Counted from the stretch's first letter, positions 1 to 8,468 are shown. The stretch is 64,000 bases of DNA from Rhizobium sp. 18065 (GCF_902706095.1 NZ_CACSJP010000014.1:21933-85932); one strand, 5' to 3'. Made by a program: numbers and translations. Notes: a model not told the origin generated them from the letters alone.

Positions 1-39
1 AGAACGCGTGGGCCACCCTATCAGGCACCCGAAAAGACA

Positions 40-750
40 ATGAACATAATGATCATAGAAGATCAACGCGACGTCGTTGATATGTTGCGGCTGAACTGGT
101 CGGATTCGCGAGACCGGCTGGATTGCCTTGCATCCGTGAAGCAGGCGAGCCGCTTCATCCATTCCAACGAACTCGCCTCCTATGACTGCATCCTGATCGA
201 CATCAATCTTACAGACGGGAGCGGCCTCGAGGTGCTTCGCATTGCACGCGCGCGCTCTGATATCCCGATCATCATGATCTCGGGTGCCGGCGATGCCGAC
301 AGCCGCGCGGACGCCATCAGTGTTGGTGCAGACGACTATGTGATGAAACCGTTCAGCGTCAAGGAACTGCGCGCCCGCGTTCATCGTCTGCACGCCGCGC
401 GCTTGGGCCCCAACGCCGCCCGGCACCGCCTTGCTTTCAAGGTCGGCAATATCGAATGCGACATCGGACGCCTGGCGATGGATTTCGATGGTGCCAGTCA
501 GCCGCTGACCGCCCTCGAAGGACGGATATTGCAGGTTCTTCACGCCTGCGCCGGCGAGGACTGCCCGAAATCGTGCATTGCACGCCAGGCGCTCTTCCGC
601 GAGTACGATCCGCGCGACAAGACGATCGACGTCTACATCAACCGGCTTCGCGGCAAGCTCGCGGAACTCGACGCCGCCAGCGGTGAGGTCATCAAGACGA
701 TCCGCGGCGTGGGCTATCGCTTGACCAAAATCCAACAACTGCAGGAGTAG
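40..750 (+). CDS. OmpR/PhoB-type response regulator
   Basis: This is a two-component response regulator of 236 aa that should act as a DNA-binding transcription factor. The N-terminal receiver domain (about residues 1-120) shows the acidic pair E7-D8, the phospho-acceptor D54 in a LIDINL context and the conserved Lys in the MKPFSV motif. The C-terminal winged helix (about 130-232) has the family motifs DVYINRLRGKL and IRGVGYRL. The next gene, a cyclic-di-GMP phosphodiesterase, starts 3 bases after the stop, so the two are almost certainly co-transcribed. No histidine kinase lies in the window; it may be upstream of the left edge. The family call is certain. The target genes are unknown, although the tight coupling suggests control of the EAL gene or a shared signalling role. 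Confidence 0.93.
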   Translation: MNIMIIEDQRDVVDMLRLNWSDSRDRLDCLASVKQASRFIHSNELASYDCILIDINLTDGSGLEVLRIARARSDIPIIMISGAGDADSRADAISVGADDYVMKPFSVKELRARVHRLHAARLGPNAARHRLAFKVGNIECDIGRLAMDFDGASQPLTALEGRILQVLHACAGEDCPKSCIARQALFREYDPRDKTIDVYINRLRGKLAELDAASGEVIKTIRGVGYRLTKIQQLQE

Positions 751-752
751 AG

Positions 753-2207
753 GTGCCTATGCCTCAGTTCGTTGATCGGCATGTTTTTTCCCAAGAAATG
801 GTCGAACCCGATCGATCCGGGCCCGATGAAGCGGCTCGCCTCAAACGATTGAGAGAAGTTTCCAGCGTTTCGTCCGGCTCGGATCCGGTGCTTGATGCGC
901 TGGTTGACGCGGCCTGTCTCGCGGCAGACATGCCGATCGGGCTCATCACCCTGCTTGACGGGGAACGCCAGTGGTTCAAGTCAAAACGGGGCATCGAAGG
1001 ATATGGGTCGCGCAGGGCAGACGCCTTCTGCGACCACACGATTCGCTCATCGCGACCCTTCATCGTACCCGATGCCGCTCGCGATGTCCGTTTTGCCGAC
1101 AATCCTTTCGTGACCGGAGGCGACAGGATCCGCTTTTATGCCGGAATCCCGCTGGAAATAGAGCCGGGACTTCGGCTCGGCTCGCTCTGTGTTCTCGACC
1201 GCGTGCCGCGGCGGCTCGGCGCCGACAAGCGCGGGGTGCTGGAGCGGCTGGCACACTGCGCCGTGGAACGCCTGCTGCAATCCGAAGATCGGTATCTATT
1301 GTCCCGGATCGAACCGGGCAGGCTCAATCATGCAAAAACCGACAAGGCGGCGCTGGCGCTTGCTGAAGAGGCGATCGTTGAGGATCTCTTCACGCTTTAC
1401 TACCAGCCGAAGATAGCGCTCGATACGGGACGGCGGATCGGGTTCGAGGCACTGCTGAGGCTGAAGAAGCCTGATGGTTCGATGCTCGGTCCTGCGGCCT
1501 TTGCCGCAGCTTTCGACGAGCCGGCGCTTTCCAGGCGAATCGGCAAACATGTGCTCCGGTGCTCGGTCGCACAGGCAAGGGAGTGGCAGGCGGCCGGCAT
1601 CGATTTCGGGCATATCGCGATCAACGTCTCGTCGTCGCAGTTCACGGCATCGCCGCGCAGCCCCGGCCTGGTCGAAGAAATCCTGAGCGCAACCCGGTCG
1701 GCCGGGCTGTCGCCCCGACATATCCAGATCGAAGTCACAGAAGGCGTCATGTTGTCGGAGCAGAGCGCTGCCATAGGCAGGCAACTCGAGGCGCTACGGG
1801 CAGCGGGCTTCACCGTTGCATTCGACGATTTCGGCACCGGGTTCGCGTCCCTCGTGCATCTGAAGGAATTCGCCTATGACCAGATCAAGATCGATGGCGC
1901 CTTCGTGCGCGCGATGACTGGCTCCACCGCCGATCATGCCATCGTGAAGGCCATCGTAGACATGGCGAAGGCAATGGGAAAGCAGGTCGTTGCCGAAGGT
2001 GTGGAAACCATGATGGAGCTCCAGGCCTTGCAAGAGCTCGGCTGTCCCTATGGTCAGGGCTTCCTTTTCGGTCGACCAGTCAGTGCAACCGATATTCATT
2101 TCGCTGCCGATTGGAGGATGGATGTAATTACGGGCGCGTATCCCCGCGCCCTTGAGGCGGGCGAGGCTGTTGATCAGCGTGTTGCCACCGGGAAGCCATC
2201 TTGGTAG
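753..2207 (+). CDS. GAF-EAL cyclic-di-GMP phosphodiesterase
   Basis: The predicted enzyme (484 aa) hydrolyses cyclic-di-GMP in the cytoplasm. An N-terminal GAF sensor (about residues 40-170) is followed by an EAL domain (about 205-460). Catalytic signatures are intact: YQPKIAL, the EALLR motif, DDFGTGFASL (loop 6 and metal site) and AEGVET. There is no GGDEF domain, so it should be a phosphodiesterase only. No transmembrane segment is seen, so it is soluble. The start is a GTG at 753 or an ATG at 759; the purine-rich end of the preceding response-regulator gene (ggagtagagg) serves as ribosome-binding site. It follows the response regulator with a 2-base gap, forming a two-gene signalling operon. 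The GAF ligand cannot be read from sequence. Confidence 0.92.
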   Translation: MPMPQFVDRHVFSQEMVEPDRSGPDEAARLKRLREVSSVSSGSDPVLDALVDAACLAADMPIGLITLLDGERQWFKSKRGIEGYGSRRADAFCDHTIRSSRPFIVPDAARDVRFADNPFVTGGDRIRFYAGIPLEIEPGLRLGSLCVLDRVPRRLGADKRGVLERLAHCAVERLLQSEDRYLLSRIEPGRLNHAKTDKAALALAEEAIVEDLFTLYYQPKIALDTGRRIGFEALLRLKKPDGSMLGPAAFAAAFDEPALSRRIGKHVLRCSVAQAREWQAAGIDFGHIAINVSSSQFTASPRSPGLVEEILSATRSAGLSPRHIQIEVTEGVMLSEQSAAIGRQLEALRAAGFTVAFDDFGTGFASLVHLKEFAYDQIKIDGAFVRAMTGSTADHAIVKAIVDMAKAMGKQVVAEGVETMMELQALQELGCPYGQGFLFGRPVSATDIHFAADWRMDVITGAYPRALEAGEAVDQRVATGKPSW

Positions 2208-2539
2208 CGCAACCGCTCAGTTGTCAAAGCGGTTGCCGACAAGAATCTCAGCTGCACCATTGATTGGTATGTTTCATCGTCCCTCACCAAATGCGGACAG
2301 CGCTCTTCCTGGCCGATCCCGATTGTTGCTATGCTGCAAAGGCAAATCAACTCGACCCGAAGCAGCAATAGTTCCGCCCTTGCCGATCTATGTCGAAACA
2401 CACAAGTCTCTGTGGATTCAGGCCCCCGCAACCAAATTTTAAAAACACCTCCGCACAGCACGCGGAGGTTTTTTGTTTTTAGGTTAGGTATTTAAGACGA
2501 TATTGGACCCGGGCCCGCCGAACCGACGGATAAAGACCT
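2208..2539 (+). other. Non-coding stretch between EAL gene and IS3 element
   Basis: No convincing gene is seen in this 332-base stretch. Its one clear feature is the hairpin followed by T residues at 2448-2474. Because the hairpin sits about 240 bases beyond the upstream stop codon, a long 3' UTR or a small RNA ending here is possible. Confidence 0.5.
2448..2474 (+). terminator. Rho-independent terminator
   Basis: A perfect 7-bp stem (CCTCCGC / GCGGAGG) with a 7-base loop is followed by six T residues. It is preceded by A residues, so it could work in both directions. It probably ends the 40-2207 transcript or a small RNA. Confidence 0.75.
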
Positions 2540-2592
2540 TGAACCGCCCCGGCTTTGCCGGAGGCTCCAACTTCTGAGAAAGTGGAGCCACT

Positions 2593-2919
2593 ATGAGCAC
2601 GACAACGAACAAGTTTTCACCTGAAGTCCGTCAACGTGCCATTCGTATGGTGCTGGATCACGAAGCAGAACACTCGTCCCGGTGGGCTGCCGTTTCATCT
2701 ATTGTGGCCAAGATTGGCTGCTCGCCAGCCACGCTGCACGAATGGGTTAAGAAGACCGAGGTCGACACCGGCAAACGAGCAGGCCTGCCGAGCGATGTGG
2801 CCGAGAAGATGAAGGCTCTGGAGCGTGAGAACCGCGAGCTTCGTCAGGCCAACGAGATATTGCGCAAGGCGTCTGCTTATTTCGCCCAGGCGGAGCTCGA
2901 CCGCCCCTTCAAACGATGA
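2593..2919 (+). CDS. IS3-family transposase OrfA
   Basis: This 108-aa protein has a helix-turn-helix at about residues 10-60 (SPEVRQRAIRMV and PATLHEWVKK motifs) and a C-terminal leucine-zipper-like coiled coil (about 70-100, ALERENRELRQANEILR). It is the DNA-binding half of the IS3 transposase. Its stop overlaps the orfB start in ATGA, so OrfB is made by translational coupling or by programmed frameshifting to an OrfAB fusion, as is usual in the family. Confidence 0.93.
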   Translation: MSTTTNKFSPEVRQRAIRMVLDHEAEHSSRWAAVSSIVAKIGCSPATLHEWVKKTEVDTGKRAGLPSDVAEKMKALERENRELRQANEILRKASAYFAQAELDRPFKR

Positions 2920-3821
2920 TCTCTTTCATCGACGAACATCGTCGCGTGTTCGGGGTCGAGCCGATCTGCAAACTATTGCCGATTGCCCCGTCAACCTATC
3001 ACGAGAATGTCGCCAAGCGCCTGGATGTGGATCGCCTGTCGATCCGCGCCCGCAGCGATGTCAGCCTGAAGATCGAGATACGCCGTGTCTTCGAGCAGAA
3101 CTTTCGTGTCTATGGCGTTCGGAAGGTCTGGCGGCAATTGCAGCGGGAGGGCGTCGACGTCGCCCGCTGCACTGTTGCCCGGCTTATGAGATCGATGAGC
3201 CTGCAGGGGATCATTCGAGGAAAGCCGATCCGCACGACATTCTCGGACAAGTCGGCTCCGAGCCCGCTTGACCGGGTTAACCGCCAGTTCAAAGCCCCTG
3301 CACCCAACAGGCTGTGGGTTTCTGACTTTACCTATGTCGCCACCTGGCAGGGTTTCGTCTACGTGGCCTTCGTGATCGACGTCTTCGCTCGTCGCATCGT
3401 TGGCTGGCGGGCGAGCAGGACAGCACATGCAAGCTTCGTCCTCGATGCCCTTGAGCAGGCACTTCATGATCGGCGTCCCGTTCATGGTGGCGGCCTTGTG
3501 CATCACTCGGATCGCGGCGTCCAATATGTGTCTATTCGCTACTCCGAGCGGTTGGCAGAAGCTGGCATCGAGCCTTCTGTCGGAAGCGTCGGCGACAGTT
3601 ACGATAACGCCCTCGCAGAAACCATCAACGGTCTCTACAAGGCCGAGGTCATCCACCGGCGCGGGCCATGGAGGAACTTCGAAGCGGTGGAATTCGCCAC
3701 TTTGGAATGGGTCGATTGGTTCAACCACCGACGCCTCCTGGAGCCCATCGGAAACATACCGCCAGCCGAAGCCGAAGAGCGATACTACGCCATGCTGGAC
3801 GACCCAGCCATGGCCGCATAA
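2916..3821 (+). CDS. IS3-family transposase OrfB (DDE integrase)
   Basis: OrfB (301 aa) is the catalytic half of the transposase. An N-terminal HTH_21-like region (about residues 45-105) precedes an rve integrase core (about 125-285). The catalytic triad is visible as D in LWVSDFTYVA, D in HHSDRGVQY and E in NALAETINGLYK. The C-terminal WFNHRRL motif is typical of IS3. The reading frame is intact, so the element could be active. Confidence 0.94.
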   Translation: MISFIDEHRRVFGVEPICKLLPIAPSTYHENVAKRLDVDRLSIRARSDVSLKIEIRRVFEQNFRVYGVRKVWRQLQREGVDVARCTVARLMRSMSLQGIIRGKPIRTTFSDKSAPSPLDRVNRQFKAPAPNRLWVSDFTYVATWQGFVYVAFVIDVFARRIVGWRASRTAHASFVLDALEQALHDRRPVHGGGLVHHSDRGVQYVSIRYSERLAEAGIEPSVGSVGDSYDNALAETINGLYKAEVIHRRGPWRNFEAVEFATLEWVDWFNHRRLLEPIGNIPPAEAEERYYAMLDDPAMAA

Positions 3822-3900
3822 CTTAAACGAAATGGCCTCCGGCAAACCCGGTGCGGTTCAGTTTTGTAGTGTCGATGGATCTCCAAAGTCCATACAAAAT

Positions 3901-4725
3901 TCAGATGTGGTTGCGCTCGAGGAAGTCGAGCACGGTGCGATCGAAGTCGGCGGGAGCCTCAAGATAGGGCAGATGCCCGGTCTCGAGCACAACCATTTCG
4001 GCACGCTCGAGGCGCTCAATGGTCTCCTCAATCACATAGTCGCTTATGAGCGCGTCGCGCGCGCCGCGGATCACGAGCACGGGGCAGCCCAGCTGCTCCA
4101 GCTCGGGCCGCTGATCCTGGGCAAGCTGCTCCAGAAACACACGCCGGATGTGATGCGGATCGATCTGAGCGAGGGATCGGTGAAATCCACGCGCGATGAC
4201 CGGATGATCACTTACATCCATCAGGGCAAGCAACCGATCGGCCCAGAGAGTCACTCCACCTTCCTCCAGCAGCAGCTCATACAGTTCCTCACGCTGCGCA
4301 CGATCCTTCGCGTTGAGGCGGAAGAACGAATTGACGATGATGACGGCCCGCACCCGCTCTGGGCGTTGCGCCGCGAGGGCAGCGCCAACGCGCGCACCGG
4401 CAGCGAGGCCGCACATGGTCGCAGACATCTCCCCGGCGTTATCGAGCATGGCTTCGATGACGCGCCAGTAGTCGGCGAAGTCGATCGCGCGGCCCGTCGA
4501 CCTTCCGTGCCCGGGCAGATCGGGCGTGAGAACCCGGTGTGTCTGCGCCAGGCGACGACGCTGCAGCAGCCAATTTTCGGCGCTTCCGCTAAAGCCGTGT
4601 AGCAGGACAACGGCGGGGCCAGTGCCCTCGCTGACATAGCGGATGGTCTCGCCTCGCCATTCGAACCTCCGGACGGCCCGGCTGTCCGATCCGAAGGATT
4701 CCGTCTGCCGGATCACGTTGTTCAT
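3901..4725 (-). CDS. Alpha/beta-hydrolase fold protein lacking the nucleophile Ser
   Basis: This is a 274-aa alpha/beta-hydrolase fold protein. It shows the oxyanion-hole motif HGFSGSAENW (about residue 43), the GHGRS turn, a C-terminal acid in GARDAL and the catalytic His in TGHLPYLEAP. The nucleophile elbow, normally G-x-S-x-G, reads GLAAG, placing Ala at position 108 where Ser, Cys or Asp would sit. Classical hydrolysis is therefore unlikely unless the alignment is shifted. The ATG at 4725 was chosen because an AGGAGA-like sequence lies upstream; a longer reading frame to 4776 is possible. It is divergent from the LysR gene at 4861, which may control it. It lies next to the right end of the IS3 element but is not cut by it. 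Confidence 0.85.
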   Translation of the reverse strand: MNNVIRQTESFGSDSRAVRRFEWRGETIRYVSEGTGPAVVLLHGFSGSAENWLLQRRRLAQTHRVLTPDLPGHGRSTGRAIDFADYWRVIEAMLDNAGEMSATMCGLAAGARVGAALAAQRPERVRAVIIVNSFFRLNAKDRAQREELYELLLEEGGVTLWADRLLALMDVSDHPVIARGFHRSLAQIDPHHIRRVFLEQLAQDQRPELEQLGCPVLVIRGARDALISDYVIEETIERLERAEMVVLETGHLPYLEAPADFDRTVLDFLERNHI

Positions 4726-4860
4726 CTGCTGTCTCCAACCGGACTGGCCAAGGGTTAAGCGCCAACGTCGCGGCACCGTTGCGCATGGACATTGATATGG
4801 ATTTGGATCTCATAGATAAATAGGGCGACATTTCCGAACATTGCGGAGCATTTCGAAGTC

Positions 4861-5784
4861 ATGGGAATTCGGATAGAGAGCGTCGGCGCCATGTCGACGT
4901 TCGTGAGTGCGGCGGAATTGCTCAGCTTCAAGCTGGCCGGACAGCATTTCGGCCTGTCTTCATCGGCGATCGGGAAGACCATCGCCAAACTCGAAGATCA
5001 GCTGGGAGTGCGCCTGTTCCACCGCTCGACGCGCGCCATTCGACTGACGCATGAGGGTGAGATGTTCCTCGATCGGTGCCGCCGCGTCTTGGCCGAGCTC
5101 GAGGCTGCCGAAGCGGAGCTGGCCAAATCCACCGCCAAGCCGAAGGGGCGCCTGCGGGTGGGGGCACCGGCCGCCGGCGACCTCCTGACCCCGCTTTTTG
5201 CCGAGTTTGCCATAAGGTTTCCCGACATCACGCTCGACATCGACTACAACGACCGGTTCGTCGACGTTATCGACGATGGCTTCGATGCCGTCATCCGGTC
5301 GGGCGAGGTGACCGACAGCCGCCTGATGCACGTGAAGCTGGGCGACTTCACGAACCGCCTGATCGCGTCGCCAGGCTACCTCGACACGGCTGGCATGCCG
5401 CAGACGGCATCGGACCTAGCGCAGCATCGCTTGCTGCACCACCGCTTCTACGACACCGGGAAACTCGGCGACTGGGGCCCTGCCGTCCCAGAGGGTATCG
5501 ACTTGCCGATGGCGCTGGCCGCGACATCCTTCGTCGCGCTCATCGAACTCGCGGAAGCCGGATGCGGGATCGCATCGGCGCCTTATTTCGCCATTGCGGG
5601 GAAGCTGCGCGCCGGAAGCCTGCAGGAAGTGCTGCCGGACGCTGAGAAGAAGACACGGGCGTTCCGCTTGCTTTGGCCGCGCAGCAAGTTCCCGCTCCCG
5701 AAGGTCTCGACATTCGTGAAGTTCATGACGGAGTCGCTGCGCGAGGCGCTTCGAGAGGAGATCAGTGTTGCTCCCTCCGCCTGA
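4861..5784 (+). CDS. LysR-family transcriptional regulator
   Basis: The product is a 307-aa LTTR. The N-terminal winged HTH (about residues 5-65) has the signature FGLSSSAIGKTIAKLEDQLGVRLFHRSTR, here in the CrgA-like subgroup. The C-terminal substrate-binding domain (about 92-300) senses an unknown effector. It lies between a divergent alpha/beta hydrolase (3901-4725) and a convergent flavin oxidoreductase (5794-6882). Both are plausible targets, but only the hydrolase shares a divergent promoter region (4726-4860) with it. Confidence 0.93.
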   Translation: MGIRIESVGAMSTFVSAAELLSFKLAGQHFGLSSSAIGKTIAKLEDQLGVRLFHRSTRAIRLTHEGEMFLDRCRRVLAELEAAEAELAKSTAKPKGRLRVGAPAAGDLLTPLFAEFAIRFPDITLDIDYNDRFVDVIDDGFDAVIRSGEVTDSRLMHVKLGDFTNRLIASPGYLDTAGMPQTASDLAQHRLLHHRFYDTGKLGDWGPAVPEGIDLPMALAATSFVALIELAEAGCGIASAPYFAIAGKLRAGSLQEVLPDAEKKTRAFRLLWPRSKFPLPKVSTFVKFMTESLREALREEISVAPSA

Positions 5785-5793
5785 CTCCGAATG

Positions 5794-6882
5794 TCAGAGA
5801 CTGCCGGGCTCGACGAAATAGTCCCAGCCGCGCAGGTGGCGGATGAAGCGTTCGCTCAGTCCCCCCTGGCGGAGAAACTCGGCGGTGACCGGCAAAGTGG
5901 GGCTGCGATGCTCGGGGTTCGCCTTCACGCGCAGCGGAAAATCCCGCTCGAGGATGCCGGGGCGCCCGACAAGCACGAAGTCCGCGCCTTCGTCGAGAAC
6001 CTCCGCGGCCCGATGGGCGCTCCAGATCTTACCGGCGACACCAAGGCGAACCCGCTTGCGTGGGATCTCGGTGAAGACGCTGAGCATGGTCTGTCCCTTG
6101 AACGTGCCGTCCTGCACGATCTGCGCCGTGTCCCAAAGCGCCACGTCGAGATAGTCGATCAGCTCGCGGTCGAAGATGGCCGCAGTGATCGTCTGCAGCT
6201 CGTCCAGGATTAATCCGTAGCGCTCCACGGACAGGCGCCAGCCGATCTGGAAGTCGGGACCGGACGCACGGCGGATGCCCTCCATCACCTCGGTGGTAAG
6301 GCGTGCCCTGTTCTCAAGGCTGCCACCATAACGGTCCGCGCGGTCGTTCAGAAGCGGTGACATGAATTCGGAAAGGATCCATCCGAAGGCGCCGTGAAGC
6401 GCGACGCCGTCGAAGCCGGCGATCTCGGCGCGCCGTGCGGCCGCAATGAAACTGTCGCGAATCCGCTCCACCTCCTCGGTCTTTAGCGCGTTCACCCCCT
6501 TTAGCGTCCGGCTCGACGCCGGAGAAGGGATGCCGCCAAGGAGCGGATTGGCACGATGCCCGGCGTGGTGCAACTGAACAGCCGAAAGGGCGCCACCCTC
6601 GCGGATGGCAGCGGCCATCTTGGCGAGACCGGGGAGATGGGCGTCGTCGTGGATCCCGAGCTGGCGGCTGAAAGCAATACCGCCAGCCTCGACGAATGTC
6701 GCGGCGGTGGTGATCAGGCCATAGCCGCCCTGTGACAGCTGACGGATCCATTCCTGGTCATAGTCGGATGCTGCCCCGCTGAGATCGCTCTGCTGATTGG
6801 TCAGCGGCGCCAGCATGAAGCGGTTCCGCATGGCGGGGCCGTGTATTAAGGAGAGCGGCTTAAATAGGTCTGATACGGACAT
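5794..6882 (-). CDS. NADH:flavin oxidoreductase, Old Yellow Enzyme family
   Basis: This is a 362-aa FMN-dependent TIM-barrel ene-reductase that should reduce activated C=C bonds (enones, quinone-like or nitro compounds) with NAD(P)H. Family motifs are clear: LAPLT near residue 25, QLHHAGH at 104, then SEFMSPLLNDRADRYGG and SLENRARL (about 171-196). In the substrate-binding pair, His163 is kept but the second residue (His or Asn in classical members, HxxH/N) is Phe166. This should alter binding of the substrate carbonyl. The stop lies 9 bases beyond the stop of the convergent LysR gene. No terminator is obvious between them. Confidence 0.93.
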   Translation of the reverse strand: MSVSDLFKPLSLIHGPAMRNRFMLAPLTNQQSDLSGAASDYDQEWIRQLSQGGYGLITTAATFVEAGGIAFSRQLGIHDDAHLPGLAKMAAAIREGGALSAVQLHHAGHRANPLLGGIPSPASSRTLKGVNALKTEEVERIRDSFIAAARRAEIAGFDGVALHGAFGWILSEFMSPLLNDRADRYGGSLENRARLTTEVMEGIRRASGPDFQIGWRLSVERYGLILDELQTITAAIFDRELIDYLDVALWDTAQIVQDGTFKGQTMLSVFTEIPRKRVRLGVAGKIWSAHRAAEVLDEGADFVLVGRPGILERDFPLRVKANPEHRSPTLPVTAEFLRQGGLSERFIRHLRGWDYFVEPGSL

Positions 6883-7372
6883 GGTGACACCTTATTGTTC
6901 AAATTGCGCAGTGAGGCGACCGGCCGTCACACTAGGACGCCGGGCACCGTCCGAGACAGACACGTCTCGAACCTGCTGCGTGTTCGTCGTTGGGGGTCGG
7001 CTTCTGCTGAGCGACGCGATCAATCTAGCGATGGCCGTGGGTAGATAAACAGGCCGTTTTTCCGATCATTGCGTCCTACTTGTATCCTATAGGAAATATG
7101 CCGGGCTTCACCTTAGGGTCGCTGCGCCCGCGGAAGTATGTCGCATCAGGCTTTCGGCATGCGCATAAGCTGGCGGATGGAATCAGCGTTGTTGGGCGAT
7201 AACAGATACTCCAGCGACGAAAGCCAGCCCATCGGCATTGCGGCCAATTGGGCCGCAATGATCGGAAAATCGGCCTGTTTATCCGCGCCGCCGCCGGCAT
7301 TATCTCCATAACGATAGCCCGACAGGGTGAGAGACAAGCAAGCGTCCATCAGTTCCTTCCAGGAGATTCGAC
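6883..7372. other. Intergenic region with gene scraps and an inverted repeat
   Basis: No complete gene is seen here. The stretch separates the divergent OYE-type and yghU genes, so it must hold both promoters. It also contains a near-perfect 30-base inverted repeat (7044-7073 and 7254-7283). The two arms encode related peptides (DKQA-FPIIA) on opposite strands. This suggests two inverted scraps of the same unidentified gene. Confidence 0.5.
7044..7283. repeat. 30-bp inverted repeat (29/30) flanking 180 bp
   Basis: Arms 7044-7073 and 7254-7283 are reverse complements with one mismatch; each contains ATAAACAGGCCG and CCGATCATTGCG. The 180-base spacer carries no recognisable gene. The arms may be remnants of duplicated coding sequence or the ends of a tiny non-autonomous element. 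No target duplication was identified. Confidence 0.7.
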
Positions 7373-8257
7373 ATGAGCGACCCGAAAGACAACCTGCCCG
7401 CCGGCTACGAGCCCGCAAAGATCTGGACCCAAAAAAACGCGTATGGAGGCGCCTTCGGAAGCAGCAATCGCCCTGTCTCGGGCGCCACGTTCGAGAAGGT
7501 GCTGCCAGTCGGCAAGCAGCCGCTGCAGCTCTACTCGCAGGGCACGCCCAACGGGCAGAAGGTCACCATCATGCTCGAGGAGCTCCTCGCGGTCGGCCAT
7601 TCGGGCGCCGAGTACGACGCCTGGCTGATTGATATCTTCAAGGGCGACCAGTTCGGTAGCGGCTTTGCCGAGATCAACCCAAACTCGAAGATCCCCGCGC
7701 TTGTCGATCATTCGGTCGATCCCACGATTGAGGTGTTCGAGACCGGATCGATCCTGGTCTATCTTGCCGAGAAATTCGGAGCCTTTCTGCCGACCGAACA
7801 GCGCGCCCGCACCCGCACGCTCAACTGGCTGATGTGGCAAATGGGGACGGCGCCGTTCGTCGGAGGCGGCCTCGGGCACTTCTACGCATACGCGCCGCTC
7901 AAGATCGAATATGCAATCGATCGCTATGCGATGGAAGTGAAGCGCCAACTCGACGTTCTCGACAAGCATCTGGCGAAGAACCAGTATCTGGCCGGCGACG
8001 AATACACGATCGCAGACATGGCGGTATGGCCTTGGCAGCCCGGCAGCCTCTTCGGCGTCTATAACACCCACGAGTTCGTCAGCGTCCAGGAATACACTCA
8101 CCTAATGCGCTGGTATCGCGAGATCGCCAAGCGTCCCGCCGTCGCCCGGGGACGTCTCGTGAACCGCATTTCGGACAAGCCAGGCGAGTTCCTATTCGAG
8201 CGCCATGCGGCCAGCGATTTCAACGCGATCTTGCCGACGCCGATCCCGGGGGCCTGA
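7373..8257 (+). CDS. yghU: YghU-type glutathione transferase / disulfide reductase
   Basis: This 294-aa glutathione transferase of the Nu/YghU class reduces disulfides and peroxides with glutathione in the cytoplasm. The thioredoxin-like N-terminal domain (about residues 45-135) has the class motif LYSQGTPNGQKVTIMLEE and the glutathione-binding FETGSILVYLAEKFG. The alpha-helical C-terminal domain follows, with the YTIADMAVWPW motif. Length and the long N-terminal extension match YghU. An AGGAGA ribosome-binding site lies 5-7 bases before the ATG. It begins a run of GST, CMD and efflux genes on the plus strand. Confidence 0.93.
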   Translation: MSDPKDNLPAGYEPAKIWTQKNAYGGAFGSSNRPVSGATFEKVLPVGKQPLQLYSQGTPNGQKVTIMLEELLAVGHSGAEYDAWLIDIFKGDQFGSGFAEINPNSKIPALVDHSVDPTIEVFETGSILVYLAEKFGAFLPTEQRARTRTLNWLMWQMGTAPFVGGGLGHFYAYAPLKIEYAIDRYAMEVKRQLDVLDKHLAKNQYLAGDEYTIADMAVWPWQPGSLFGVYNTHEFVSVQEYTHLMRWYREIAKRPAVARGRLVNRISDKPGEFLFERHAASDFNAILPTPIPGA

Positions 8258-8272
8258 GCATCAAATCAAGCC

Positions 8273-8362
8273 TATCCGGCTATCGAACGCTTCATGCAAC
8301 GCATGGAGCAGCGTCCCAGCGTCCGGACAGCACGCGCCGCAGAAGGACTGCCTCCGCGCTGA
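8273..8362 (+). pseudogene. 3' remnant of a glutathione transferase gene
   Basis: An open frame reading YPAIERFMQRMEQRPSV and ending at a TGA at 8360-8362 matches the C-terminal helix typical of beta-class GSTs (compare the SIQRFIVRMLQRPSV end of the GST at 9084-9695). No start or thioredoxin domain precedes it. It is therefore the scar of a deleted GST gene between yghU and the CMD gene. Confidence 0.6.
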
Positions 8363-8468
8363 GCAGCAAACAGACCGCAAGCCGCCGGCCGAAACCAAGC
8401 GCTGGCGACGGCGGCCAATCTCCAAACTCAATAACCCCGCGCTAGCGGCGAACCAAAGGAAGCCAAAA

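Larger units (their letters stand above)
2540..3860 (+). mobile_element. Complete IS3-family insertion sequence
   Basis: The element is about 1.32 kb with terminal inverted repeats of about 27 bases: TGAACCGCCCCGG at the left end and CCGGTGCGGTTCA at the right end, with three mismatches over the full length. It encodes overlapping orfA and orfB. The bases flanking the two ends (CCT before, GTT after) do not form the usual short target duplication. The element has therefore probably taken part in a rearrangement since insertion, or its true ends differ by a few bases. Confidence 0.85.

Noticed and set aside
3400..4602. 400-codon plus-strand frame spanning IS3 orfB and the hydrolase
   Set aside because: It crosses the IS3 end and two well-supported genes; its translation resembles no protein.
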